From Apoderus coryli (Eukaryota > Arthropoda > Insecta > Coleoptera > Attelabidae), in contig OU452198.1 of NCBI GenBank assembly GCA_911728435.2, positions 41,631,902 to 41,695,901 of the forward strand: a DNA stretch of 64,000 bases, read 5' to 3'. The notes beneath the pieces are model-generated. The model saw nothing but the letters and a program-made list of their open reading frames with translations, was not told the DNA's origin and did no database searches. The position numbers were made by a program, and so were the translations under genes. Shown piece after piece: positions 22,140 through 33,219 of the stretch (the first letter of the stretch is position 1; each line of letters opens with the position of its first letter).

Positions 22140-22547
22140 GTAAGACGCCTAAGGTGGTTGTATAAACAAACAAATATTATATAATAATAAAATAAATAAT
22201 TAGAATGCTCATGTCCTTAAGATATTTTCCAGTATTAGAATTTTTACTTATTTCTCGTTTCTGCTTAGATTTATTATTATTGGGTTGTACCTGTTACAAT
22301 AGACAATAAAGTATTTAGATATTTAATGTAATTTTTTATTTCTTAAATTCCTTTATTCCATTTTTTTTATTTGAATGTTACCAAATGGTAAAATTTAATT
22401 TTAAATATACCTAGGTATAACATAACAGTAATATTACATTTAATCAAAGCCGGTCCTGTTGAAAAATAAGATACTGGTGATCATGCGCATTATGGACAGC
22501 TCTACACTTTTGGTTACATTTTTGTACTACTGGATTATCAGTCTAGA

Positions 22548-22548
<1 letters not shown>

Positions 22549-22596
<48 letters not shown>
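22549..22596. repeat. TA dinucleotide repeat
   Basis: About 23 TA units inside the right end of P copy 2. Copy 1 has only about 7 at the same place, so the tract expanded after the copies separated. Confidence 0.9.
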
Positions 22597-22599
<3 letters not shown>

Positions 22600-22618
22600 A
22601 GATTTCTGTGCGACAATG

Positions 22619-23640
22619 ACATCGGCTAACGGATGTCATCAAAATGGGGTATTGTCCCCACCTCTATGATCTATAGTGCCTTGATCACATGAGTTAAAAA
22701 ACAACAAATAAAACAATGACATTGTTGTCACAGTAATGGCAAAACACAACGATGATATGAAACCGCATGCAAATAGCAAATCAAAAACTGGTGGACTCAG
22801 CATAAACCCAAGAAAAACGGTACTGGTATACCATTAGTAAGAAAAAAAACGTGGAAAAGCCCTTTTCTCAAGTCCGTACAAATCGGCTATTCGATAAACT
22901 AATCTTTTTAAACTCTCGCAAGTCCAACGACAAAAATATACCTACAAAATTTTAAACTTCACAGTCTCCTATATATAAAAAAAAAACGTCCCCTCTTTAT
23001 TTCTTAGTTGCTTTAAAATTTATATTTAAAAAGGTATTGGTTGGTATACGTTTTGAGATTCAGATATGTATTGAATTATTCAAAATTCTATTTAACGAAT
23101 TTCTTGATTTATATCAAAAATCACCAAACGGCAAGCCGCTGATCAGAAAGTAGTATTCTGACATTACACTACGTGTTAATTATTCTCAAGTAAAAACTTC
23201 CCCTGTCTCGGAATGCCTAAATTTGTATTATATATAACAATGCTCCAGCGGGGAGCAATCATCTAAACATTATTTAGACAATAGCAAAGGTCATGTACCT
23301 AACCTTATTTAGAATGAACATATTAAACACTACATGAAATAACGACATTTTTTTCTGAAATAAGGACATAACACTACACCGAATTTGGTTGAAATCAGAA
23401 CTGCATAAATATATTTTTAAAGATCTTTAATAGAAATGATTTACAAGAAAAAATATTCACATTAAATCATTCACTATGAAATCTACCGTTTGCAATTAGT
23501 GTAATTAATTTTTAAGTTTTCTAAATTTTATCAATTATTGACCTCAATTATTGTTTTTGAATATTTTTCACAAAATGTGCTCATGTTTCGAAAATCCATG
23601 TATACGGCTTAGACACTAGGTAAGATTTTTGTAGAGCTTA
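22619..23640. other. No recognisable gene
   Basis: AT-rich sequence with no long frame. The final part (from about 23580) probably belongs to a Penelope terminal repeat that continues into the hammerhead at 23646. Confidence 0.45.
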
Positions 23641-23645
23641 TTAAT

Positions 23646-23686
23646 GCCACTGATGATGGAACAGTGAGTTCCGAAACATGTTTGGC
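23646..23686 (+). ncRNA. Hammerhead ribozyme candidate (Penelope type)
   Basis: In order: GCCA (stem I), CTGATGA (23650-23656), stem II GGAAC-AGTGA-GTTCC, GAAA (23673-23676), a minimal stem III around ACATGT, cleavage triplet GTT (23680-23682), TGGC (stem I, complementary to GCCA). The core is intact. GTT is an allowed NUH site but usually slower than GTC. Downstream ATTTTGTGGAGTAGACGT also occurs, inverted, at about 45607-45625, tying this to the 45.6-46.3 kb family. Confidence 0.72.
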
Positions 23687-23789
23687 TAAGTGAACATCAA
23701 TATAAAACATTTTGTGGAGTAGACGTCTTTGTTTTGTAAGACTAAATTGTATTTTTTTAATAAAATGAAATATATTTAAATTGCTAAAG

Positions 23790-23862
23790 TTTTTCCCAAT
23801 TCAACCGACCTTGTAACTCCTTTTTCCTCGAAGTTACCAATGTTTTCTTGGACATTGTGTAT
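23790..23862. repeat. Solo right end of the 8204-9060 MITE family
   Basis: AACCGACCTTGTAACTCC and TTCTTGGACATTGTGTA match the right end at 8995-9062 with substitutions and a deletion. No left end is nearby. Confidence 0.6.
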
Positions 23863-23876
23863 AACTAACTTCGTAA

Positions 23877-24532
23877 CTACTTCAAAAAGACGTTGTGATT
23901 CGGTTTGGAGGCACACACGTTTCTCCAGACTCCACTCCGTGAATCAAAGTTAAAACATTTGATGCCGAGATAGTTCGGGTTTTTCTGACCCTTCGATAGT
24001 CTGGAGAATGGCAATTCTAGGCTGTCCTTAATTCTCGTATCATAATTGTGTATATTTTTTATTGATCCTGATAGCTTTTTTATGTTGACTATCAGTGCGT
24101 ACATGTATAGGCAAAGGAGGGTCATTATGTTCAGCATTTTAAAGTAAGTTTTACATGAGGTTTTCTGATTTATTTTAGTTATTGTTCTAATGATTTTTTT
24201 CTGTTTTATAAAGACCCTAATTGCATCCCCTGCTCCTCCCCAATACATTATACCGTAAGCCATAGTCGACTGCACCAGTCCGAAGTAAAGCAACCTGAGG
24301 ACCGAACGCGATACATTGTCCCTGATGTTCCTTATGAGAAATACACAGCTACTCAACTTTTGTGTGACGCGGTTAATATGGTTGCCCCAAGTTAATCTTT
24401 CGTCCGTGATTACGCCTAGAAATTTGGTGTTATCTACCTGCCTCACGGATTTGCCGCCCATACGTATTAATAAACTTTTATCAGGCCTTTTGTTATTTGC
24501 TGTAATCGAACTTAAACTTACGTTGTCCGAAT
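23877..24532 (-). pseudogene. LINE reverse transcriptase ORF, C-terminal fragment
   Basis: An open frame of about 218 codons: NTKFLGVITDERLTW, HINRVTQKLSS, LLYFGLVQSTMAYGI, YWGGAG, FIKQKKIIRTI and NIHNYDTR. These are the conserved post-active-site region of non-LTR retrotransposon reverse transcriptases (Jockey/CR1-like). The catalytic box lies upstream and is missing. 5' truncated. A related copy lies at 61420-62270. Confidence 0.8.
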
Positions 24533-24540
24533 ATTTATAA

Positions 24541-25570
24541 TTTTAAAGGTGATAGAGAATATCCTTTAAGGCCAAATAGCAATCATCTCATTCGCACCTC
24601 ATGTTACATTAGTCCAACCAAGCAAAAGACTTTAAAAAGAAAACTCATGAATACCTATTTGGTGTTCATAAAATTATTGTAGATACCTATTTACTATTTT
24701 TAGTTGTTGTTTTTTTTTTATTCAGGTAGCCAGGGTACCTAATCAATTGTTCAGATTACCGTAGATATATCAACTTAAAAGCCAATGCTATTTTCATGTC
24801 CCTTGGTTTTATTTTTATTTTTTCTATTTTGTTTTTGTTGTTGTTTGCTTCTTGATAAAAATCTATGAACTGTTAAGTTTTGGTCATCGCTTGATTAATT
24901 TCACTCTATTGTGAATGAGAAAAATAAATTTGTATAGGTACTTACCATGTACCTATAGATAGAAACACAAATAAATAAAAACAAATGTTATTGACATGAA
25001 TATTCAGTGTAATTGAATAAATGCAATGCCAAGAACTAAAATAATAGGTAATCCTTAATTTTCAAGGTGTTGTGGGTGGCATTTTTTTTTATCATAAATA
25101 TCTTGTGGTCTTGTAGAAGGCCAGGACAATAAGTTTGGTGTTGTATCTACTTAGACCAATAAGTTTTAGAGACTAATAGCAATAGACACCTACAAGTTTT
25201 TTTGAGAGCATGTCATTAATATGTAGGGACATCGGGGAAATTTTTAGCTCCTTAGATAAGGATAATTTCGCCTCAATAATACTAACAAAAACGTAATCGA
25301 TCGTCGGAATAGGAGTAATAATTAAAACCACGTCAACTTGCCAACGATTTGTACTATTTATACGGCTAAAACTATTTTATCTTTTTTTTTTTATAAAAAT
25401 AACTATTATAAAAAATAAAAAACATGATTTGAATTTTGTGTTGTTTGTTAGGTATAAAAATAATAATTTTAATGAAACCTACAATATTAATATGTGGCCG
25501 TAAATATAATAAAAAGAAAATAATTAAAAATTAATAATTTAATTATTTTCTTTCGGATTTAAAATTTCAG
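24541..25570. other. No recognisable gene
   Basis: AT-rich sequence with simple-sequence runs and no convincing frame. It ends just before the transposase remnant at 25571. Confidence 0.45.
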
Positions 25571-26735
25571 CCCTATAAATACCAAATGGCACAGCACCTT
25601 AGCATTCAAGATAAAGAAGCTAGGTTAGCATTTTGTCAAGAATTTTTGGATTTACATCAAGGAGCAATTGACAGTCTCCTAATGACTGACGAAGCTAATT
25701 TTTATTTGAACGGCATGGTCAATAAATCAAATGAAAATCCTCGTGCAATCTTTACACAGAACCTCCAGTTGTTGTGTGTTGTAGGATCTTTTGGTATTGT
25801 TGGCCCTTATTTTTTTGATGAAAATATTCGCGCTGTAACAATAACGCGTTACGTTAGCCATATTGCCGAGCTTATCAGGAGACTATCCACAAGTATTTAT
25901 GTGATAAGAAAACTGAAGCCATTGTTGAGTGGTGGGACTCTGATGTCGGTGTACTTCTCGCTCTTTCACTCACATTTGAGTTATGCCGTGATCTTATGGG
26001 GAAATTCTTCTAGGTCCAAGGTTTTTCTGCTTCAGAAACGATTGTCTTGTATAACGCACTCCCACCTGAATATCAGAATTTAAGTGATGTATTCAAGAGA
26101 GTAATAACAGCATATCTTATAAAGCATGCCTTTTATAGCGCGGATGAGTATGCGTGCACGCATGTGCCGATATGAGTCCTTTAAATCTTTAATTTAACAG
26201 TTTGTTTTATATATATGTTTGTATATTTTATGTACTATGTTTGTATTATTTATTTGTTTTATATTTTATATCTATTTATTTTAACTTACTACAATTTTCA
26301 AGACGTAGTCAATAAAGGTATCTATCTATCTATCTAATATGCTAGAGACACTTCTCATTCCAGAATTAAATAGACGAAGATTACTAAATAAAGCGTTACT
26401 CTTCCAACAAGATGGGGCAACAGCTCATAACGCCAGAAACTCAATGAGGGTTCTGCGAGAAATGTTTTATGGCCGACTGATTTGTCGACTCGGAGATTTG
26501 CCTTGGCCTTCGAGGCACCCGATTTTTTCCTGTGGGGATATTTTAACAGCCAAAGTGTTTGCGAGTCGTCCAGGTAGGTACAATCGAGGAACTGAAAGTC
26601 AAAGTTAGTGAAGAAGTTGAAGGAATAGACGAAGATTTGCTACGCCGTGTAATGAACCACTTTTTATCAAATATTGAAAAATGTGTTGAAGTTGGTGGAG
26701 GTCATTATTTAGAAGACGTGATTTTTAAAAGTTAA
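25571..26735 (+). pseudogene. Mariner-type transposase split by a LINE fragment
   Basis: Part one (25571-25856) reads PYKYQMAQHLSIQDKEARL and LLMTDEANFYLNG (first catalytic D), ending ...VTITRYV. Part two (26336-26735) resumes NMLETLLIPELNRRR and LLFQQDGATAH (second D), with the codons expected between LPWPSR and APDFF deleted, then a frameshifted C-terminus. Removing 25857-26335 restores the reading order RYV-NMLETLL. The N-terminal HTH is missing. Dead on three counts: truncation, insertion and loss of sequence at the third catalytic motif. Confidence 0.75.
25857..26335 (+). mobile_element. LINE fragment inserted in the transposase
   Basis: It encodes RRLSTSIYVIRKLKPL, FHSHLSYAVILWGNSS and, after an internal deletion and frame change, YNALPPEYQNLSDVFKR and AYLIKHAFYSADE, all typical of the end of a LINE reverse transcriptase ORF. 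The 3' end is AATAAAGG followed by (TATC)n. It is 5' truncated. No clear target duplication beyond one or two bases. Confidence 0.75.
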
Positions 26736-26742
26736 AATAACT

Positions 26743-26744
<2 letters not shown>

Positions 26745-26782
<38 letters not shown>
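26745..26782. repeat. TA dinucleotide repeat
   Basis: A run of TA directly after the transposase C-terminus. A smaller run occurs at 26911-26929. Confidence 0.85.
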
Positions 26783-26787
<5 letters not shown>

Positions 26788-27500
26788 AAGTCCAAGTTTT
26801 TCCTAGGTTTCTAGCACCGCATCACTTTTTTGAGGTGGCAAAATGTAAATTCAGAATCAGCAATCCAAAAATCATGAAAAACGAATCCCTCCTCTTGTTC
26901 TTCCAAAAAAATATATATATATATATATTTATAAGGTATGCTACAACATAATGTAATGAATTGTTTGCAAATCATTCTCCAAAATCCTAGTTTCATTTTT
27001 CAATCTCAATTTGAAGGAAAACTATTAATTCAACTATCCTGAATTATATTTAAGTTATAATACGTATTCTATAGTCGTTTAATGTACATATACGGCACTT
27101 AAACAACGTCCAACATTGTTGCAAAAGGAACAACAAAGTAGCAGAAGGTATTTACAATAATTACTTAATAATTAGGCCTTAAGTAGAGTGCTCTATACTT
27201 TACAATCATTACCTACCGCCTATATTTATCCTATATATGATTCACACCATGGCTGGCATAGGTATAATTTAGAACAATTACTTTGCATAATAAATAAATG
27301 TAAGTACATTAAGTGGGAATGATTAATTTAAGTGCAAGATTGACTAACAGGCTGTGATTGTTAGAGAGTGAAGTTTTTTCCTGATAGCATATTGTTGCCA
27401 TTTTCATGGTTGACAGGTATTAACACTAGCAGTGGCACGAAAAAAATGTGTCACTCCTACACAAGTCTTCTTATATGTTCAAAACAAACTCAACCTTTAC
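26783..27500. other. No recognisable gene
   Basis: Only short AT-rich frames. Nothing in it resembles the neighbouring elements. Confidence 0.45.
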
Positions 27501-27502
27501 TC

Positions 27503-27540
27503 TAGACATGTTTCGGAATTAAGAAAATTCCATCTTCAGC
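27503..27540 (-). ncRNA. Degenerate hammerhead-like motif
   Basis: On the minus strand CTGAAGA (one change from CTGATGA), a good stem II GGAATT-TTCTT-AATTCC, then GAAAC, ATGTC. Stem I barely pairs. The same GAAACATGTC arrangement occurs at 46192-46201. Confidence 0.4.
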
Positions 27541-27850
27541 TGCTAGTTACATCAATCTTTCATTAAATAATAAATAGGTACTCGAATCAGAATATCAAAA
27601 GAAACATGAACACAATAATTAAGGTTACAAATTTAGAGCATTTTAAAAATTTCAGTTTTCTTTTTTTTTTTTAATTTTAAACACTGAAAACATCAATCTT
27701 GTGGTTATTAAATTAATTTAATTTAATTAAAAATTATAATCTTTTAACATTGTTATTCGTAAACTTAGATAAAGTAGTAGTAAGTATACATATGTACCTA
27801 TGTTGAATTTGTTTCATAAATTCAAATAGGTAACTTCTGAATCACCCTTA

Positions 27851-29941
27851 TACAGGGTGGTCCAACGAAAAGTTTGCACCTAGCTTTTCTCTTTTTTTTG
27901 TAGTCGAATGCGAAAATGCTCGGACACGTCGATTTTGCTTTTGAGGGGGACACATTTTAAACATATTTTTCGATCTGCGCCTTTAACCCCCTAGCGGGGG
28001 TGAGTAACAACCCTAAAATTTTAAATGGAAAGAGGGGTCTAATGACATATCATTTGAAAGGACACAAAATTGTCTTTCTAATGATACCCTATTTGTCGAA
28101 TTTTACTAAAACAGTTAATACGAAAACGACTTTAAAGACATTAAGCCGATAATTTTGGTATTAATGAGAAATACAAATAAGTTTTAATTATTGCGAGTGA
28201 AAACACCTGCAATCGTTAGTACATTCCAATGTTTGTTAGTTTTAACATTGCTTTGTAAAAAAAGTAAACAAGCTGTTAAATTGATTTATTAAAACGTTAC
28301 ATTAACAAATGTTGAAAATGTGACCCATTTGATTCCATACAATAATACAGATTTTGTTCAAATCTATTTCTAACATTCTGTAGCATATCAGGTGTTATGT
28401 TTCTGCACTCTTCTGTAATGCGTTGGCGAAGATCTTCTATGGACTCGGGCTTCGTGGCAAAACATTTATTTTTTAAGTGCCCCCAAAGAAAAAAGTCTAA
28501 AGGCGATAAATCCGGTGACCTGGCAGGCCATTCAATTGGGCCCCTCCTTCCAATCCACCGTCCAGGGAACCGGTCATCTAAGAACTGTCTTACAGGAGCC
28601 ACATAGTGCGGAGGTGCTCCATCTTGCTGGAAATAAAGCCGAACAGCAGTATGATTTTGGTCATCTTCTATTATTTGTGTTATTAAAGGATCAATTGTGT
28701 CTTCAAGCATGTTTAGGTACACTTCACCAGTTAAATTTCCAGGAATAAAAAGTGGTCCTATAATATGATTTCCTAATATGCCACACCAGACGTTTATTTT
28801 TTGAGGATACTGGGTATGAACCTCACGGAATAAATGTGGGTTACTGTCATCCCAGTAACGGCAATTGTGCCTATTTACAGCTCCATTCAAATAAAATGTG
28901 CATTCGTCGGAAAAACAAATGTTAAATAATAATTGCGGATCTTCAATTAAACGCTGGCTCATTGCTTCACAAAATTGCAGCCTTCTATCAGGATCATCCT
29001 CATTTAGTTCCTGTACTAATTTGATTTTGTACGGATGAAATTTGTACGCTTTTAAAATTCGTATTATGGACGAACGGGAGACACCTGAGGCTTCAGCTAG
29101 TTGACGGGTACTTTGACTATGATCCATTTCAACATGCCCTAAAACAGCGACTTCCACAGCTTCATTTCTGATCGGTTTCTGCGGCTGGTGTTTTACATTA
29201 CAGACAGATCCGGTATCTACAAACTTTTTAACTAACTTGCCAACGTACACATCATTCACATTTTTATCGGGATGTCTCTCATTAAATAAGCGAGCCGTAA
29301 GTCTAGCACTACTATTATTTTGAAAATAAAGTTTAACAATTTCAACTCGTTCTAGAATGGAATAAATCATTTTGTACGGTAAAAGTAAAATAACTTGAGA
29401 AGCAACCAAACTGAATCAATGAAAAGACTAAAATAAACGGTGTAAATTCTTTTCCTACACGTATCTGCAGTTTTTATTTCAACAAAAAACGCAAACGATT
29501 AGTGAGGAATTTAGTTCTGATAAATAAGGTAGTGTTTTTGAAATCCCGTTTTTCTTCAAAGTAAATAATTTAGAAATGATTGTAGTTGTTTTCAGTCGTA
29601 ATAATTAAAACTTATTTGTATTTCTCATTAATACCAAAATTATCGGCTTAATGTCTTTAAAGTCGTTTTCGTATTAACTGTTTTAGTAAAATTCGACAAA
29701 TAGGGTATCATTAGAAAGACAATTTTGTGTCCTTTCAAATGATATGTCATTAGACCCCTCTTTCCATTTAAAATTTTAGGGTTGTTACTCACCCCCGCTA
29801 GGGGGTTAAAGGCGCAGATCGAAAAATATGTTTAAAATGTGTCCCCCTCAAAAGCAAAATCGACGTGTCCGAGCATTTTCGCATTCGACTACAAAAAAAA
29901 GAGAAAAGCTAGGTGCAAACTTTTCGTTGGACCACCCTGTA
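27851..29941 (-). mobile_element. Complete mariner-type element (DD41D) with long near-perfect terminal inverted repeats
   Basis: Ends TACAGGGTGGTCCAACGAAA and its exact inverse bound a 2091-bp unit flanked by TA (27849-27850, 29942-29943). The terminal inverted repeats run about 364 bp (27851-28215 and 29578-29941). By eye they are identical apart from the innermost 30 bp and a base or two in a homopolymer. The transposase gene is intact. Nothing in the sequence argues against activity, which makes this the best autonomous candidate in the window. Confidence 0.92.
28297..29370 (-). CDS. DD41D transposase, intact
   Basis: This enzyme excises and reinserts the surrounding element in the nucleus by a DDE/D cut-and-paste reaction. 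I choose the start MIYSILERVEIVKLYF (357 codons) because it aligns with the HTH start of related proteins. An in-frame ATG 13 codons upstream (29409) would give 370. Numbering from that upstream Met: an HTH region (about 17-125), first catalytic D168 in FSDECTFYLNG, D263 in FQQDGAPPH, D305 in SPLDFFLWG, with 41 residues between the last two, and a C-terminal SNGSHFQHLL. No stop or frameshift. It resembles the rosa/VS-type DD41D group. The exact family is not assigned. Confidence 0.92.
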   Translation of the reverse strand: MIYSILERVEIVKLYFQNNSSARLTARLFNERHPDKNVNDVYVGKLVKKFVDTGSVCNVKHQPQKPIRNEAVEVAVLGHVEMDHSQSTRQLAEASGVSRSSIIRILKAYKFHPYKIKLVQELNEDDPDRRLQFCEAMSQRLIEDPQLLFNICFSDECTFYLNGAVNRHNCRYWDDSNPHLFREVHTQYPQKINVWCGILGNHIIGPLFIPGNLTGEVYLNMLEDTIDPLITQIIEDDQNHTAVRLYFQQDGAPPHYVAPVRQFLDDRFPGRWIGRRGPIEWPARSPDLSPLDFFLWGHLKNKCFATKPESIEDLRQRITEECRNITPDMLQNVRNRFEQNLYYCMESNGSHFQHLLM

Positions 29942-30189
29942 TAAGTGTTTCTTTATTTTTTGGTCCAGAACATTTCACCTTAGCAAATTCTCTGAAAAAC
30001 AACACAACAAAGTCTTGAAATCATATATTTTAGAAAATGACAACAATAAAATACCTACTTAGGTAGGTACTTACCTATATTAATAGACAAAACATATTTT
30101 CAATGAATATCAGTTTTTGTTTTCCTATTTATATAAGTTGTGTTGATTTAAGAAATATACCGAAATGACATAAGTATATTCTGAAGCCG

Positions 30190-30880
30190 GAAGATGTAAT
30201 TATATTGATCTAAATTGGAGTACGCGTCATTTGTATGGTCGCCCTACTACACGGTTCATAAGAACAAGTTGGAGTACGTACAACGTAAGTTTTTGAGATA
30301 TCTATCTTTTAAAAGTGATGGGAGTTTTCCTACAAGAGGTTGTGACCATCAAGTGCTGTTAAACAAATTTAATTTTGACTCGCTGGCAATTCGTCGAATA
30401 TTTACCGACCAAGTTTTTCTTTATAAATTAATTAACAGCATTATTGACTGTCCGAATTTATTACAACAAATATATTTTAATGTACCTCAGTTTAATTCGC
30501 GTAAGCCGAACCTATTTAGATTACCTCAAACTCATACTAATTATGAACAAAGAGCTCCATTATTCAGGGCATGCGACGTGTGCAACAGTTCCCATTTGCA
30601 TCATAATATTGATTATTTTGATAAATCTTTAAACCGATTCCGAAAAAGCCTTTGGTACTACCTCCGCACTCTTGAATTTTAAATAATTTGTCAGTTATTT
30701 GTATTATTTGTATATAAGTATGTAATTTTTGTATATTTTGTTATATTGTATTTATCATTGTTATTATTATTATTAATAAGCACATTATTATGTTCAGAAT
30801 TTATATGCAAATACATTGTCTTGTAATTGGATATTTCGCCTGTTAGACAATAAAGACTATTATTATTATTATATTGGGAA
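30190..30880 (+). mobile_element. LINE 3' end with ORF2 tail
   Basis: 5'-truncated copy. The frame enters at LEYASFVWSPYY and continues YVQRKFLRYLSFK, LAIRRIFTDQVFLYKLIN and YEQRAPLFRACDVCN to a stop near 30682. The 3' UTR ends GTTAGACAATAAAGACTATT followed by ATT repeats, as in the element at 40860-42470, to which it is clearly related (SKLEYASIIWSP there). Confidence 0.85.
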
Positions 30881-30899
30881 ACGTCGCTGACGAAACCAG

Positions 30900-31725
30900 A
30901 ACCCGGTTGGTATAAAAAAAAGTTTCAATTTATCCTTAAACCAAGTATTACGCCAACTCCTTTAGTTACTAAGGAAAACATTGCTGCTGTTCTAGAGTGA
31001 CTTATAGAATTCTTCGTTGTACCTTTTGGTTAAAAATAATTATTTCAATTCAAAATATTTGTCAGTATATCTTGCAGTCAGTAATGTTGTTCCATTTCTT
31101 ATACTTAAATTGAAAGAAGAACAAAAACAACAGTCCGTATTGAACGAGAATCTAAACCAGAGTCGACTTATTGAGTCCGATCCCAATCCAGTACAAATTA
31201 GACAATATACAGCAGCAGTCTATTAAGGATTAATAGGTAGATACCCACACAATTTGTTTATCCATAAAGGTTGGTTCTCAACGTCCTCAATGCAGACAAG
31301 ATCATAAAATTGTCTTACATCAATGCTCCATCGATTTTGTAAGTCAAAAGTGCAATACCAAAATAAATCTTCTTCATCACCTCCACAAAGGTATTATTAA
31401 AATTAATCTAATACAAGAGGCATGTTTGGACGGTCTGTATATACCCCTATTATTAGCCCTATATAAAATCTAAATTGACAAAACACTCAATAAAGGTAGG
31501 TATAGTAAGTAAAAGAAAAAAAAAACGTGTTATTTGACATACCTACCTAGGTATATGATAACACAATCCCTTTTTCAACAAAATGTTTAAAAATTACTTC
31601 AGCCGAATTTCGGATGCTTTTAAAAATCTGGCAATTAAAATTGTGTTTAGTGTCTTGCTTTTACTTAGAGATTTTTTTTGTATTTTGTTTTTAGAGGACT
31701 GATGACGGTGGTTTAGACGAGTCCA
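30900..31725. other. No recognisable gene
   Basis: Short frames only. Part of this may be the upstream region of the pogo-like fragment that follows, but I see no terminal repeat. Confidence 0.4.
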
Positions 31726-31731
31726 CCTCGA

Positions 31732-32127
31732 CTTCTTACAATAGAAGGTGAAATTCGCATCAAAACATGGGTTATTAACAGGGCAAAGTGCAAAAAAGAA
31801 ATGTTGTTTGATACTGTCTCCAAAATTGCTGCTGATTCTGGTAAAATAACTTTTAATGGCGCCTCGCATGAGACGTGGTATAAAAATTTCATCAAACGAC
31901 ATCCAGAAATTTCTCAAAGAGAAGCTGAGGGAATTAACAAAGCGAGAGCAGTTGTAAGCGAAGAAGGCATCAGAAAATGGTTGAGGGAACTTACCCACTT
32001 TCTAACAAATAAAAATGTATTGGACTTCAAGATGACCCCAGTAGAATATTTAATGGGGACGAATCTGGATTCGCTTTATGTCCAAAGTCAGGCAAAGTAT
32101 CTACCTACTAGGACCCAAAGGATTTAA
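31732..32127 (+). pseudogene. Pogo/Tigger-type transposase fragment
   Basis: The frame reads LLTIEGEIRIKTWVI and LFDTVSKIAADSG, then ETWYKNFIKRHPEISQREAE and INKARAVVSEEGIRKWL, matching the CENP-B-type HTH region. After a frameshift near 32030 another frame reads RIFNGDESGFALCPKSGK, where GDESGF holds the first catalytic D of the DDE_1 domain. The rest is missing. A transposase relic of the pogo group rather than a domesticated gene, given the frameshift and truncation. Confidence 0.75.
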
Positions 32128-32774
32128 AAATTTTTGTTTGTTTTCGTTAATTAAACGATTTGTTGTGTTTAAATTTTGATTTTAATTCGTATCTAGTGCT
32201 CAACTTTTAACGGTCGAAAACCAGCTTTAAATTGGTAGAGAATTGCAATCGGTGCGGTGGTCGTAAACCCGCTAAATGCAGGTTTTGAACATTTACGTAT
32301 TATATTTATTACTTGCAACAACAAAAATCAACTTTATAATTATAAATTTATCTTCAGAGTTTGAACAATTCAAAATTGCTGTGAGATTTAAAATTTTTCT
32401 TAATTTCCTTACATGTTAAAGTTGAAATTTTCGTTAAGGGGTAAACCTACTTACGACATTAATGGGTCAAAAAATATTGGTTTCTAAAAATTGATATAAT
32501 GATTCCAATCTGTTCTAGTTCCTAAATAATATACCTAGGTATGATTGTACGCAATTTGTTTTTAAATTAAGTACCTACCTAGTCTTAAATACTTTTAATG
32601 TTGTGGTTTATTGGCGGTTATTTCTAAAAACCGAAACGGTTTTGTCACATCAATATACTGCCCTGCTACGGAAGAAAGTCGTATCTGCATTTTTTTCGAA
32701 ATTGAGATTATAATAATTTTGAAATCTACATTATCAAAACTCTCTAAAAAATTTAAATTTGTTTATAATTTTTA
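32128..32774. other. No recognisable gene
   Basis: AT-rich spacer. A few bases after 32127 may be further decayed pogo sequence. Confidence 0.4.
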
Positions 32775-33175
32775 AATCCAATATAGAATAGAATAGAAAC
32801 GTATTTATTTTTAACTCGGCGAAGGGCAGCAAAACTGTTTTCTTAACCGAGCATGTATGTTTTACAATACATCATTATTCATAACACTAAGCATATAATA
32901 ATACATTCATAACAATAAGCATACAATAATACAGTAAACTACAACTAAAGTAAACTACAACTAAAACTAAAGAGACCCACTCCCCATACAAAATTAAAAT
33001 GACATAAATATATTAGAAAATTAACCCCATTATCCACTATTAAAGAGCAATCGATCCTTTAACTTTTTTTTTAAAACAGCTGTCTTAGGTTCAGGAACTG
33101 TTCCAATCTCTGAATCATTGTACACACTGGGAACCACGTAAGAGAAGGTGCGCTTATGGAGAAAATATTATTTAA
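32775..33175 (-). mobile_element. LINE 3' end
   Basis: On the minus strand the tail of an ORF (HKRTFSYVVPSVYNDSEIG, TAVLKKKLKDRLLFNSG, stop) is followed by a UTR with a duplicated unit (AAGCATA...AATAATACA twice) and an end AAATACGTTTC plus (TATTC)n. This is the C-terminal pattern of a Jockey/CR1-like ORF2. 5' truncated. Confidence 0.7.
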
Positions 33176-33219
33176 AAATATACCACTTTGTACATTTGTC
33201 ATCCAATATTAGTTACATG

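Larger units (their letters stand above)
20934..22610 (+). mobile_element. P-superfamily DNA transposon, non-autonomous, copy 2
   Basis: A 1677-bp copy nearly identical to 2727-4345, with the same ends (CATAGAAATCTTATATTA ... TAATATAAGATTTCTGTG) and a perfect 8-bp target duplication CGACAATG (20926-20933 and 22611-22618). A TA-dinucleotide expansion just inside the right end accounts for much of the size difference. The high similarity and intact duplication indicate recent mobilisation by a transposase in trans. Confidence 0.88.

Noticed and set aside
22549..22596. TA-run as a regulatory or origin element
   Set aside because: A simple dinucleotide expansion, present in shorter form in the other P copy.
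31594..31998. 134-codon minus-strand frame as a gene
   Set aside because: It is antisense to the pogo-type transposase fragment, which has the recognisable motifs.
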